DNA of 64,000 nucleotides, from positions 1 to 64,000 of the forward strand of contig NZ_JAHTMW010000031.1 of the NCBI RefSeq assembly GCF_026236535.1. Reading direction: 5' to 3'. Every line of letters starts with the position of its first letter. The first letter of the stretch is position 1. The DNA is from Streptomyces sp. SKN60. GTDB lineage: Bacteria; Actinomycetota; Actinomycetes; Streptomycetales; Streptomycetaceae. The notes beneath the pieces were generated by a model that did not search any database, was not told the origin of the DNA, and worked only from the letters and a program-made list of their open reading frames with translations. Shown here piece after piece: positions 1 through 8,222 of this stretch. A program made the position numbers and the translations under genes.

Positions 1-1
1 G

Positions 2-100
2 AAGCTGGCGGGGTGCGCGCCGGCCGCTTCCTACAACGACGCCAACGGCTCGTCCTCCACCCACGAGGTGGCGATCAGCTGGAGGGCGCCGCTGGCCTAA
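2..100 (+). CDS. 3' end of an unidentified CDS (partial)
   Basis: Reading from base 2 gives 32 codons and a TAA stop at 98-100. Nearly every third position is G or C, which is the signature of a real Streptomyces coding frame. The visible residues end in EVAISWRAPLA and contain a small, Ser/Asn-rich stretch, as seen at the C-terminus of many secreted proteins, but too little is present to name a family. Its stop overlaps the stop of the convergent acyl-CoA dehydrogenase gene by 3 bp. Confidence 0.5.
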   Translation, partial: KLAGCAPAASYNDANGSSSTHEVAISWRAPLA

Positions 101-1518
101 CTCGCCGCCTCCGCCGGCGAGCGGCCCTCCGGGGCCGCCGCCCCGGCCCGGCCGGGGGCCCGGGCAGGGGCCGGAGCTGGGGCAGCAGCTCGACTCAGGC
201 CGGCAGCACGGTCCGAGGCCGGCACGGACGCCGGAGCAGCGGCTGGGCCCGGGCTCGAAGCGGGAGCCGCAGGCGGCGCGGACGCCCGGCCACGGCCCGA
301 GGCCCCGGCGCCCACCGGCGGGCGGCCCCCGGGGGCTGCGGCGTTCGGCGCGGATGGCGCCGGAGGGTGGGACTTCGCGCCCGCCGCCCGGTACAGCTCC
401 TTCGCGATGATCGTGCGCTGGACCTCTGTGGCGCCCTCATAGATGCGGGGGGCGCGGACCTCGCGGTAGAGGTGTTCGAGGAGGTGGCCGCGTTGGAGGG
501 CGCGGGCGCCGTGGAGTTGGACGGCGGTGTCGACGACGTACTGGGCGGTCTCGGTGGCGAGGAGCTTGGCCATGGCGGCGCGGCGGGGGACGTCCGGGGC
601 GCCGTGGTCGTACGCCTCGGCCGCCGCGTAGACGAGGAGCCGCGCGGCCTCGGTGCGGGTGGCCATGTCGGCGACCTGGTGGGCGACGGTCTGGAGGTCG
701 GCGAGGACGCCGCCGAAGGCGGGGCGGGCGGCGGTGTGGGCGAGGGTGGCGTCGAGGGCGGCCTGGGCCATGCCGACGGCGAAGGCGCCGACGCTCGGCC
801 GGAACAGGTTGAGGGTGTGCATCGCGACCCGGAAGCCCTGCCCGGGCTCGCCGAGGACGTCCTCGGGCCCGACCCGTACGCCGTCGAAGACCAGGCTGCC
901 GAGCGCGTGCGGGGCGAGCATGTCGAGCGCCTCGCCGCCGAGCCCCGGCCGGTCGCCGGGGACCAGGAAGGCCGTGACCCCGCGGGAACCGCGCCGCCCC
1001 TCCCCGTCCCCGCCTTCGCCCGTTCGGGCGAACACGGTCATCACGTCCGCCTCGGGCGCGTTCGAGATCCAGCACTTCTCCCCGTACAGCCGCCAGCCCC
1101 CGCCCTCCGCGTTCGGTACGGCCTCCAGGGCCAGCGCGGCCGCGTCGGAGCCCGCGCCGGGCTCGGAGAGGGCGAAGGCGGCGACGGCGCGCCCGGCGGT
1201 GACCTCGGGGAGCCAGCGGGAGCGCTGAGCGTCCGTGCCGAAGGCGGCGATCGGGTGGGCGCCGAGGCCCTGGAGGGCGAGGGCGGTCTCGGCCTCCGTG
1301 CAGGCCCGGGCCAGGGACTCGCGCATCAGGCACAGGTCGAGCGCGCCGGAGTCGAAGAGCCGGGCGATCAGGCCGTGGGCGCCGAGCGCGGCGACGAGAG
1401 GGCGGTTGACGCGGCCCGGCTCGCCCTTCTCGGCGATCGGTCGCAGCTGCTCGGCGGCGAGCGCGCGCAGCTCGGCACACCAGGTGGACTGTTCGGGATC
1501 GAGCGAGAATGCGGCCAT
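97..1518 (-). CDS. acyl-CoA dehydrogenase with long Pro/Ala tail
   Basis: FAD-dependent acyl-CoA dehydrogenase, 473 aa. The family signature ALSEPGAGSD and the flavin-contacting ISNAPEAD region are visible mid-protein, and the C-terminal catalytic region reads YREVRAPRIYEGATEVQ. After about residue 390 the protein continues in a low-complexity Pro/Ala/Gly/Arg tail of roughly 80 residues that is not part of the normal fold. I chose ATG 1518, just before AAFSLDPEQ, because upstream codons run through the divergent promoter. It is divergent from the aryl-CoA ligase gene and probably acts in the same CoA-bound aromatic pathway, oxidising a ring-reduced or ring-opened CoA ester; the exact substrate is inferred. 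Confidence 0.85.
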   Translation of the reverse strand: MAAFSLDPEQSTWCAELRALAAEQLRPIAEKGEPGRVNRPLVAALGAHGLIARLFDSGALDLCLMRESLARACTEAETALALQGLGAHPIAAFGTDAQRSRWLPEVTAGRAVAAFALSEPGAGSDAAALALEAVPNAEGGGWRLYGEKCWISNAPEADVMTVFARTGEGGDGEGRRGSRGVTAFLVPGDRPGLGGEALDMLAPHALGSLVFDGVRVGPEDVLGEPGQGFRVAMHTLNLFRPSVGAFAVGMAQAALDATLAHTAARPAFGGVLADLQTVAHQVADMATRTEAARLLVYAAAEAYDHGAPDVPRRAAMAKLLATETAQYVVDTAVQLHGARALQRGHLLEHLYREVRAPRIYEGATEVQRTIIAKELYRAAGAKSHPPAPSAPNAAAPGGRPPVGAGASGRGRASAPPAAPASSPGPAAAPASVPASDRAAGLSRAAAPAPAPARAPGRAGAAAPEGRSPAEAAS

Positions 1519-1543
1519 GGGGGCCTCTCCATATCGCGAACCG

Positions 1544-1557
1544 TTGACTGTCGTCAC
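1544..1557. promoter_or_regulatory. candidate PaaX operator, site 1
   Basis: TTGACTGTCGTCAC lies in the divergent promoter between the acyl-CoA dehydrogenase and the aryl-CoA ligase. It is a near-palindrome (TTGAC-N4-GTCAC). Thirteen of its 14 bases recur at 9115-9128, upstream of the enoyl-CoA hydratase operon of the same pathway. TTGACT at 1544-1549 could also serve as a -35 with TACGCT at 1566-1571 (16-bp spacer) for the ligase gene, so a bound repressor would block the promoter. Binding by the PaaX protein encoded at 3369 is inferred. Confidence 0.55.
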
Positions 1558-1681
1558 CATCACGATACGCTCGTAAAGCGGCGGTCGACCCCGGTCGGCC
1601 GCCCTCCGCACCGCCCGGCACCACGCAACGGCACCACGAAACGGCACCCTCCGACGATCCCACCGACAGGGGGACGGACGC

Positions 1682-3364
1682 ATGGAGCTGACGCCCTCGG
1701 CGCACCTGGACACCTTCGCCCGCGACCATCTGCCGCCCCCGGAACAGTGGCCGCGCCTCCTCTTCGAGCTGCCCTCCCTCGCCTACCCCGACCGCCTCAA
1801 CTGCGGCACCGAGCTCCTCGACCGCACGGTGGAACGATTCGGCGCCGACCGCGAGGTGTTCCGGGACGGCGAGGGCGGGGTGTGGACGTACGGGCAGCTG
1901 CGCGAGCGGGTGGACCGGATCGCCCATGTCCTCGCCGACGACCTCGGCGTCCGCCCCGGCAACCGGGTGCTCCTGCGCGGCCCCACCACCCCCTGGCTCG
2001 CCGCCTGCTGGCTCGCCGTGATGAAGGCGGGCGCGATCGCCGTCACCGTGCTCGCCCAGCAGCGCGCCCGCGAGCTGGCCGTGATGTGCGAGATGGCCCG
2101 CTGCACGCACGCGCTGTGCGACGTCCGGGCGGTCGACGAGCTGGTGAAGGCCGAGGTGCCGGGGCTCCGGATCACCCCGTTCGGCGGGGACGGGGCCGAC
2201 GACCTGCTCAGTCTCGCGATCGGCAAGCCGGACCGTTACGAGGCGGTGGACACCGCCGCCGACGACGTGGCGCTGATCGCCTTCACCTCCGGCACCACCG
2301 GGCGCCCCAAGGGCTGCATGCACTTCCACCGGGACGTGCTGGCCACCGCCGACACCTTCTCCGCGCACGTCCTGCGCCCGGAGCCGGACGACGTCTTCGC
2401 CGGCTCCCCGCCGCTCGGCTTCACCTTCGGCCTGGGCGGGCTCGTCGTCTTCCCCCTGCGGGCCGGGGCGTGCGCGGTCCTCCTCGAACAGGCCGGGCCG
2501 CAGCAGCTGCTCGCCGCCATCGGCCGGCACCGGGTGTCGGTCCTCTTCACCGCCCCCACCGCCTACCGGGTGATGCTCGACGAGCTCGACAAACCCGGCC
2601 ACGGGGGCGGACCCGCCCAGGACCCCGGCGAGGGCCCGGGCCCCGACCTGAGCTCGCTGCGCCGCTGCGTGTCCGCCGGCGAGAACCTGCCGGCCGGCAC
2701 CTGGGAGGCCTGGCGGAAGCGGACCGGTCTGAAGCTGATCAACGGCATCGGCGCCACCGAGCTCCTGCACATCTTCATCTCCGCCGCCGACGGCGCGATC
2801 CGCCCCGGCACCACCGGCCGGCCGGTCCCCGGCTGGCAGGCCCGGATCGTCGGCGACGACGGGCGCGAGCTGCCGGACGGCGAGGAGGGGCTGCTCGCGG
2901 TGCGCGGCCCGGTCGGCTGCCGCTATCTCGCCGACCCGCGCCAGACGGAGTACGTGCGGGAGGGCTGGAACGTCACCGGCGACACCTACGTCCGCGAACC
3001 CGACGGCTACTTCCGCTATGTCTCGCGCGCCGACGACATGATCATCTCGGCCGGCTACAACATCGCCGGACCGCAGGTCGAGGAGGCGCTGCTCGCCCAC
3101 CCCGACGTGGTCGAGACGGCGGTGGTCGGCCGGCCGGACGAGGTGCGCGGGCAGGTCGTCGTGGCGTACGCGGTGGTACGGGACGGGGTGCCGCGCGACG
3201 GCTCGACGGCGGCGGCGCTGCGCGCCTTCGTCCGGGCCCGGCTCGCCCCGTACAAGTCGCCCCGCGAGATCGTCTTCCTGGACGCCCTGCCGCGCACGGC
3301 GACGGGCAAATTGCAGCGCTTCCGGCTCCGGGACGACGAGGCCGGATCCGGACCCCTAAAGTGA
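1682..3364 (+). CDS. aryl-CoA ligase (2-aminobenzoate/benzoate-CoA ligase type)
   Basis: AMP-forming acyl-CoA synthetase, 560 aa, the normal size for the benzoate-CoA ligase subfamily. The nucleotide-binding P-loop FTSGTTGRPKG is at about residues 200-210, the GIGATELLH motif follows, the hinge lies near the YVSRADDMI region, and the C-terminal catalytic lysine is in PRTATGKLQRF. It activates an aromatic acid to its CoA thioester with ATP. With the bifunctional monooxygenase/reductase at 5928-8222 the likely substrate is 2-aminobenzoate, with salicylate or benzoate as alternatives. GGGGGACGG precedes the ATG. The PaaX gene starts 4 nt after its stop. Confidence 0.8.
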   Translation: MELTPSAHLDTFARDHLPPPEQWPRLLFELPSLAYPDRLNCGTELLDRTVERFGADREVFRDGEGGVWTYGQLRERVDRIAHVLADDLGVRPGNRVLLRGPTTPWLAACWLAVMKAGAIAVTVLAQQRARELAVMCEMARCTHALCDVRAVDELVKAEVPGLRITPFGGDGADDLLSLAIGKPDRYEAVDTAADDVALIAFTSGTTGRPKGCMHFHRDVLATADTFSAHVLRPEPDDVFAGSPPLGFTFGLGGLVVFPLRAGACAVLLEQAGPQQLLAAIGRHRVSVLFTAPTAYRVMLDELDKPGHGGGPAQDPGEGPGPDLSSLRRCVSAGENLPAGTWEAWRKRTGLKLINGIGATELLHIFISAADGAIRPGTTGRPVPGWQARIVGDDGRELPDGEEGLLAVRGPVGCRYLADPRQTEYVREGWNVTGDTYVREPDGYFRYVSRADDMIISAGYNIAGPQVEEALLAHPDVVETAVVGRPDEVRGQVVVAYAVVRDGVPRDGSTAAALRAFVRARLAPYKSPREIVFLDALPRTATGKLQRFRLRDDEAGSGPLK

Positions 3365-3368
3365 TCAC

Positions 3369-4199
3369 GTGGCCGAGCAGCACACCCCCCGATCCCTGAT
3401 CGTCTCGCTCTACGGCGCGTACGGCCGGTCGCCGGACGGCGCGCCGCTCGCGGTGGCGGAGCTGATCAGGCTGCTCGGCGTGCTGGGCGTGGACGCGCCG
3501 AGCGTGCGTTCCTCGGTGTCCCGGCTCAAGCGGCGCGAGCTGCTGATCCCGCGGCGTACCGCGGAGGGCGCGGCCGGGTACGCGCTCTCGGACGACGCCC
3601 GGATGCTGCTCGACGACGGCGACCGGCGGATCTACGCCCGCGACGAGCCGCGCCTGTCCGACGGCTGGGTGCTCGCGGTGTTCTCGGTCCCGGAGGCCGA
3701 GCGGCACAAGCGGCATCTGCTGCGCTCGCGGCTCGCCCGGCTCGGCTTCGGTACGGCGGCGCCGGGCGTGTGGATCGCGCCGGCCCGGCTGCACGAGGAG
3801 ACCCGGCACACCCTGGAGCGGCTCGACCTCGCACCGTACGTGGAGCTGTTCCGCGGCGACCACCTGGGCTTCGCGGCGACGGCGGAGGCGGTGTCCCGGT
3901 GGTGGGACCTGCCGTCCATCGCCAAGCTGCACGAGGAGTTCCTGGACGTGCACGAGCCGGTGCTGCGGGCCGGGCCGCCGGCCACGCCGGAGGACGCCTA
4001 CCGGGCGTATCTGCTCGCCCTCGACTCGTGGCGGCGGCTGCCGTACGCCGACCCGGTCCTTCCGCTGGAGCTCCTCCCGGAGAACTGGCCCGGCACCCGC
4101 TCGGCGCAGGTCTTCCTCGCCCTGCACGAACTGCTGCACGCGCGGGGTGCGGAATTCGTGCAACCGTCCGGGCCCGGCGCCCGTCCCCAGGGGGCATGA
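3369..4199 (+). CDS. PaaX-family transcriptional repressor
   Basis: 276 aa. The N-terminus carries the PaaX winged-helix pattern (LIVSLYGAYGR, then SVRSSVSRLKRRELL), followed by the central region GYALSDDARMLL and the C-terminal PaaX domain containing GFGTAAPGVWIAP. PaaX proteins are GntR-like repressors that respond to aryl-CoA esters such as phenylacetyl-CoA. Here the probable inducer is the CoA ester made by the ligase upstream, with which it is cotranscribed. The GTG start is 4 nt after the ligase stop, and its own stop overlaps the next ATG. Likely targets are the two matching operator-like sites at 1544 and 9115. Confidence 0.85.
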   Translation: MAEQHTPRSLIVSLYGAYGRSPDGAPLAVAELIRLLGVLGVDAPSVRSSVSRLKRRELLIPRRTAEGAAGYALSDDARMLLDDGDRRIYARDEPRLSDGWVLAVFSVPEAERHKRHLLRSRLARLGFGTAAPGVWIAPARLHEETRHTLERLDLAPYVELFRGDHLGFAATAEAVSRWWDLPSIAKLHEEFLDVHEPVLRAGPPATPEDAYRAYLLALDSWRRLPYADPVLPLELLPENWPGTRSAQVFLALHELLHARGAEFVQPSGPGARPQGA

Positions 4200-4618
4200 G
4201 CGCACACACCCCGCCGCGCGCGGTCTCGCGGTGGCAGAAGCTGTCCTGGTCGGCGACGGTGCCGGTGGGCCTGGCCGGCGCCTTCGGCGCGAGCGCGCTC
4301 GCGGCGCGGGCCCGGGCCTACTGCGACGCGGCCTGGGAGCCCGCGCACCGGCTCGTCCACGTCGTCGAGTTCGTGGTGCTGTCCGGAGTGACCGTGGCGG
4401 CCGCCCTGGTGGCGGCGGTCCTGGCCCGCCGGGTCTCCCTGCGGGCGTCCCGGCGGGTGCGCGCCTCGGCCCAGCTGGTGGCCGTGCTCGCCGTGGTCCT
4501 GCTGCTCGGCTGGGCGTACCTGGCCGTCCAGGGCACACCGGCCGGCTACCCGGGCGACTCGGGGCTGTGCCCGGCGAGCAATGTGCCGCCGTGGTGGCCG
4601 GCCTGGGTGCCGGTGTGA
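4196..4618 (+). CDS. small membrane protein, unknown function
   Basis: 140 aa with three hydrophobic segments at about residues 17-40, 58-82 and 95-118, and a short periplasmic-type end containing one Cys and several Trp/Pro residues. No catalytic motif or family is recognised. The ATG overlaps the PaaX stop (ATGA), so it is translationally coupled to the regulator, but nothing in the sequence links it to the catabolic pathway. Third-position GC is strong throughout, supporting a real gene. Confidence 0.7.
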   Translation: MSAHTPPRAVSRWQKLSWSATVPVGLAGAFGASALAARARAYCDAAWEPAHRLVHVVEFVVLSGVTVAAALVAAVLARRVSLRASRRVRASAQLVAVLAVVLLLGWAYLAVQGTPAGYPGDSGLCPASNVPPWWPAWVPV

Positions 4619-4631
4619 CGTACGGGGGGGG

Positions 4632-4720
4632 CAGGTGCCGGGTCCGTACGGCCGATGCCAGGTCCGTACGACAGGTGGCAGGCCCGTACGGCCGGCGGCG
4701 GGTCCGTGCGTACGAGCCCG
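4632..4720. repeat. degenerate GTCCGTACG direct repeats
   Basis: The 103-bp gap between convergent genes holds about four imperfect copies of a GGTCCGTACG core spaced 20-25 bp apart, each flanked by GCC/GGC. They could fold as weak hairpins and act as a terminator, but no clear U-tract is seen. Similar TACGG-centred arrays occur at 50.6 kb. Confidence 0.45.
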
Positions 4721-4721
4721 G

Positions 4722-5120
4722 CTAGCCGGCCAGGCGGCTGAAGCCCGCCTCGTGGGTGTGCAGGGTGAGCGTGGCCTCGGGTCCGCCCAGCAGCTCCGCC
4801 TTCGCGCGGAGCCGGGTCACGACCGCCGGGCTCGGGCGGCCGTACACGTCGATGGTGCGCAGCCGGAGGTGCGCGCCGAGGGCGCGGAACTTCGGGCCGC
4901 CGAGCTCCAGGTGGAGCTCCAGGGACGCCGAGTCGGGGTGGACGGCCACCACGCTCATCGTGGCGGCGGACTCGTCGAGGTAGAAGTGGTACGCGAGCAG
5001 CCTCGGCTCGCGCTCCTCGACGAACGCGGCCAGCTCGCGCATCCCGGCGCGCAGCTCGTCGAGGCCGCCCGGGCGGACGTCGGAGCGGTCGACGTAGTAG
5101 AGCGGTAGCGGTTCGGTCAT
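4722..5120 (-). CDS. conserved hypothetical protein
   Basis: 132 aa, not assigned to a family. It is a small alpha/beta protein beginning PLYYVDRSDVRPG, with two features reminiscent of dimeric alpha-beta barrel proteins: a helix rich in Glu/Arg (LRAGMRELAAFVEERE) followed by strands YHFYLDES and MSVVAVHPD. No cofactor or catalytic motif is evident. It lies 21 bp downstream of the VOC gene and may be cotranscribed with the ArsR-VOC pair. Confidence 0.6.
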   Translation of the reverse strand: MTEPLPLYYVDRSDVRPGGLDELRAGMRELAAFVEEREPRLLAYHFYLDESAATMSVVAVHPDSASLELHLELGGPKFRALGAHLRLRTIDVYGRPSPAVVTRLRAKAELLGGPEATLTLHTHEAGFSRLAG

Positions 5121-5141
5121 GCCGGCCGCCTCCCTCGTCGG

Positions 5142-5531
5142 TCAGTCCTTGTACTCGGCGATCTGGAGCAGGTTGCCGCAGGTGTCGTCGAGGATCGCGG
5201 TGGTGACCGGGCCCATGTCGACCGGTTCCTGGGTGAAGCGGACGCCCAGCGCGCTCAGCCGCGCGAACTCGGCGTGCACGTCGTCGACGGCGAAGGAGTT
5301 CACCGGGATGCCGTCGGCGGCGAGCGCGTCCTGGTAGGCCTTGGCGGCGGGGTGCTGGTTGGGCTCCAGGACCAGTTCGACGCCGTCGGGGTCCTCCGGC
5401 GAGACGACGGTGAGCCAGCTGTGCTCGCCGAGCGGGACCTCGGTCTTCTTCACGAAGCCGAGCACCTCGGTGTAGAAGCGCAGGGCCTTGTCCTGCTCGT
5501 CGACGAAGACGCTGGTCAGGTTGATCCTCAT
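5142..5531 (-). CDS. VOC (glyoxalase/bleomycin resistance) family protein
   Basis: 129 aa, one vicinal-oxygen-chelate module: N-terminal SVFVDEQDKALRFYTEVLGF, a middle WLTVVSPEDPDGVELVLEP and a C-terminal metal-fold strand GNLLQIAEY. Such proteins are small metal-dependent enzymes or binding proteins; the substrate is unknown. Its ATG overlaps the stop of the ArsR gene (ATGA), an arrangement common for ArsR-VOC pairs, so expression should follow ArsR control through the palindrome at 5866-5891. Confidence 0.85.
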   Translation of the reverse strand: MRINLTSVFVDEQDKALRFYTEVLGFVKKTEVPLGEHSWLTVVSPEDPDGVELVLEPNQHPAAKAYQDALAADGIPVNSFAVDDVHAEFARLSALGVRFTQEPVDMGPVTTAILDDTCGNLLQIAEYKD

Positions 5532-5857
5532 GGGGTGCGCTCCGGAGTGTGGGGAGGGGTGCGGGGAGGGGAGTCGGGGGGTGCGAGCCACCGGGTCGCG
5601 ATGCGTCGCAGCGGCTCGGTGTTCAGGTCGTGGAACTTGTAGCGGCCCTCGCGCCGGGTGGTGACCAGGCCCGCGGCCTCCAGGACGGCGAGGTGCTGGC
5701 TGACTCCCTGCCGGGAGATGCCCAGGCCGTGCCGGGTCGCGAGGCGCGCGCAGATCTCGAAGAGGGACTGTCCGTCCCGCTCCGCCAGCTCGTCGAGGAC
5801 GATCCGGCGGGTGGGGTCGGCCAGCGCCTTGAAGAGTTCGTCGTCATCGTCCGCCAC
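5528..5857 (-). CDS. ArsR-family regulator
   Basis: 109 aa winged-helix repressor. It opens with DDDELFKALADPTRRIVLDEL, the classic ArsR N-terminus, then the recognition helix GISRQGVSQHLAVLEAAGLV and wing TRREGRYKFH. No metal-binding CxC pair is present, so it is not an arsenic-type sensor. I chose the GTG at 5857, preceded by GGAG, because the longer reading from 5902 would run through a perfect inverted repeat that must be the operator/promoter. It is coupled to the VOC gene and probably autoregulates the pair. Confidence 0.85.
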   Translation of the reverse strand: MADDDDELFKALADPTRRIVLDELAERDGQSLFEICARLATRHGLGISRQGVSQHLAVLEAAGLVTTRREGRYKFHDLNTEPLRRIATRWLAPPDSPPRTPPHTPERTP

Positions 5858-5865
5858 GACTCCAC

Positions 5866-5891
5866 GATAGGCAAGCACCGACTTGCCTATC
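5866..5891. promoter_or_regulatory. ArsR operator (perfect inverted repeat)
   Basis: GATAGGCAAG and CTTGCCTATC form a perfect 10-bp inverted repeat separated by 6 bp. On the minus strand it ends 8 bp before the GTG of the arsR gene, so it overlaps the expected promoter. The AT content of the arms stands out from the background. Autoregulatory binding by the ArsR protein is inferred from position and symmetry. Confidence 0.75.
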
Positions 5892-5927
5892 AAGTCGATC
5901 ACCGCCTCGCCGAGCGAACCTCAGACG

Positions 5928-8222
5928 TCAGACGTCCTTGCGACCCGTCGGCGGGCGGCGGCTGCCCGCCCGGTACGGCGCGGGCCACGGCGCCGCCGGG
6001 CCCTCGTAGCCCTGTTCGGCGGCGGCGTGCAGGGTCCAGTGCGGGTCGTAGAGGTGGGGGCGGGCGAGGGCGCAGAGGTCGGCGCGGCCGGCCAGGAGGA
6101 GGGAGTTCACGTCGTCCCAGGAGGAGATCGCGCCGACCGCGATCACCGGGACGCCGAGGGCGCTGCGGATCCGGTCGGCGTACGGGGTCTGGTACGAGCG
6201 CCCGAACTCGGGGCGCTCCTCGGGGACCACCTGTCCGGTGGAGACGTCCAGGGCGGCGGCGCCGTGCGCGGCGAAGGCGCGGGCGATCTCGACGGCGTCC
6301 TCGGCGGTGGTGCCGCCCTCGGCCCAGTCGGTGGCGGAGATCCGGACGGTGAGCGGCCGGTCGGCCGGCCACACCTCCCGTACCGCGTCGAAGACCTCCA
6401 GGGGGAAACGCAGCCGGCCGGCGAGGTCGCCGCCGTAGGCGTCGGTGCGGTGGTTGGTGAGCGGGGAGAGGAAGCCGGAGAGCAGATAGCCGTGGGCGCA
6501 GTGCAGTTCGAGCAGGTCGAAGCCGGCCCGGGCGGCCCGCCGGGCGGCGGCGGTGAACTCCTCGCGCACGGCGGCGAGTCCGGCCCGGTCGAGGGTCTGC
6601 GGGGTCTGGTTGACGCCGGGGCGGTACGGGAGCGGGGAGGCGGCGACCAGGGGCCAGTTGCCGTCCGGCAGGGGCTGGTCGATGCCCTCCCACATGCGGC
6701 GGGTGGAGCCCTTGCGGCCGGAGTGGCCGAGCTGGACGCCGATCGCGGTGCCGGGGGCCTGCGCGTGCACGAAGGCGGTGATCCGGGCCCAGGCGTCGGC
6801 CTGTGCGTCGGTCCACAGGCCGGTGCAGCCGGGGGTGATCCGGCCCCGCTCGCTCACGCAGACCATCTCGGTCATGACCAGGCCGGCGCCACCGAGGGCG
6901 CGGGCGCCGAGGTGGACGAGGTGGAAGTCACCGGGAACGCCGTCCTCGGCGACGTACAGGTCCATGGGCGACACGACGACCCTGTTGCGCAGGGTGAGGC
7001 CGCCGAGCCGGAAGGGGGTGAACATCGGCGGGGTGCCGGGCGGGCAGCCGAACTCGGTCTCGACGGCGGCGGTGAACGCGGGGTCGCGCAGCCGCAGGTT
7101 GTCGTGGGTGACCCGGCGGCTGCGGGTGAGCAGGTTGAACGCGAACTGGCGGGGCGGCCGGTCGAGTTGGCCGGCGATCTCCTCGAACCAGCGCAGGCTC
7201 GCCGCGGCGGCCCGCTGGGTGGACTCGACGACCGGGCGGCGCTCGGCCTCGTACGCCGCCAGCGCGTCCGCGAGGTCGGGATGCCGGTCGACGGCGGCGG
7301 CGAGGGCGACGGCGTCCTCGACGGCGAGCTTGGTGCCGGAGCCGATGGAGAAGTGCGCGGTGTGGGCGGCGTCGCCGAGGAGGACCGTGTTGCCGTGCGA
7401 CCAGCGGGCGTTGACGACGGTGCGGAAGGCGGTCCAGGCGGACTTGTTGGAGCGCAGCGCGCGTCCGTGCAGGGCCTCGGCGAAGATCTTGGCACAGCGG
7501 GCGGCGGACTCGGCTCCTGCCTCGCCCTCCCCCTCGGTCTCTTCGATCTCGTCGAAGCCGGCGGCCCGCCAGACCTCCTCGCGCATCTCGACGATGACGG
7601 TCGAGCTGTCGGCGGAGTACGGGTAGGCGTGGAGCTGCATCACGCCGTGCTCGGTCTCGGTGATCTCGAAGCGGAAGGCGTCGAGGGCGAAGTCGGCGGC
7701 GAGCCAGATGTAGCGGCAGCGGTGGGTGGTGAGGGTGGGCCGGAAGACGTCCGCGTGCGCCTCGCGGGTGCGGCTGTGCACGCCGTCGGCGGCGACGACC
7801 AGGTCGTACGAGGCGGCGAGTTCGGCGGCGGGCGGGGCCTCGGCGCGGAAGCGGAGCCGTACGCCGAGCTCGGCGCAGCGGGCGTGGAGCAGCTCCAGGA
7901 GACGGCGGCGGCCGAGGGCGGCGAAGCCGTGGCCGGTGGAGGTGAGCAGCCGGCCGCGGTGGACGACATGGACGTCGTCCCAGTGGACGAGCTCGCGGCG
8001 CAGCCGGTCGTGGACGGCCGGGTCGGCGTCCTCGATCCCGCCGAGGGTCTCGTCGGAGAGGACCACGCCGAAGCCGAAGGTGTCGTCGGGGGCGTTGCGT
8101 TCCCAGACGGTGACCTCGCGGGCCGGGTCGCCGCGCTTGAGCAGCGCGGCGGCGTAGAGGCCGCCGGGGCCGCCGCCGATGACGGCGACGCGGAGGGGCC
8201 GGGGGGACGGCACGGGGGTCAC
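5928..8222 (-). CDS. bifunctional 2-aminobenzoyl-CoA/salicylyl-CoA monooxygenase-reductase
   Basis: 764 aa fusion of two flavoenzymes. Residues 1 to about 370 are a PHBH-type FAD monooxygenase (VIGGGPGGLYAA at the N-terminus, AADGVHSRTRE, and GDAAHTAHFSIGSGTKLAVEDA). Residues from about 395 are an old-yellow-enzyme barrel (FTPFRLGGLTLRNRVVVSPM, later QLGHSGRK and ELHCAHGYLLSGFLSP). The architecture matches both 2-aminobenzoyl-CoA monooxygenase/reductase and salicylyl-CoA 5-hydroxylase. A nearby acyl-CoA dehydrogenase and enoyl-CoA hydratase, and no visible gentisate dioxygenase, favour the former. The GTG start overlaps the hydratase stop by 4 bp (GTGA). Confidence 0.85.
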   Translation of the reverse strand: MTPVPSPRPLRVAVIGGGPGGLYAAALLKRGDPAREVTVWERNAPDDTFGFGVVLSDETLGGIEDADPAVHDRLRRELVHWDDVHVVHRGRLLTSTGHGFAALGRRRLLELLHARCAELGVRLRFRAEAPPAAELAASYDLVVAADGVHSRTREAHADVFRPTLTTHRCRYIWLAADFALDAFRFEITETEHGVMQLHAYPYSADSSTVIVEMREEVWRAAGFDEIEETEGEGEAGAESAARCAKIFAEALHGRALRSNKSAWTAFRTVVNARWSHGNTVLLGDAAHTAHFSIGSGTKLAVEDAVALAAAVDRHPDLADALAAYEAERRPVVESTQRAAAASLRWFEEIAGQLDRPPRQFAFNLLTRSRRVTHDNLRLRDPAFTAAVETEFGCPPGTPPMFTPFRLGGLTLRNRVVVSPMDLYVAEDGVPGDFHLVHLGARALGGAGLVMTEMVCVSERGRITPGCTGLWTDAQADAWARITAFVHAQAPGTAIGVQLGHSGRKGSTRRMWEGIDQPLPDGNWPLVAASPLPYRPGVNQTPQTLDRAGLAAVREEFTAAARRAARAGFDLLELHCAHGYLLSGFLSPLTNHRTDAYGGDLAGRLRFPLEVFDAVREVWPADRPLTVRISATDWAEGGTTAEDAVEIARAFAAHGAAALDVSTGQVVPEERPEFGRSYQTPYADRIRSALGVPVIAVGAISSWDDVNSLLLAGRADLCALARPHLYDPHWTLHAAAEQGYEGPAAPWPAPYRAGSRRPPTGRKDV

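Noticed and set aside
13..3399. 1128-residue plus-strand open frame across the dehydrogenase and ligase genes
   Set aside because: It is antisense or out of frame to two strongly recognised enzymes and made of Arg/Gly/Pro-rich low-complexity sequence, as expected for shadow frames in GC-rich DNA.
5928..8222. Naming the fusion flavoprotein as salicylyl-CoA 5-hydroxylase of a gentisate route
   Set aside because: The architecture is shared with 2-aminobenzoyl-CoA monooxygenase/reductase, and the neighbours are beta-oxidation enzymes, not gentisate enzymes; left as either-or with preference for the latter.
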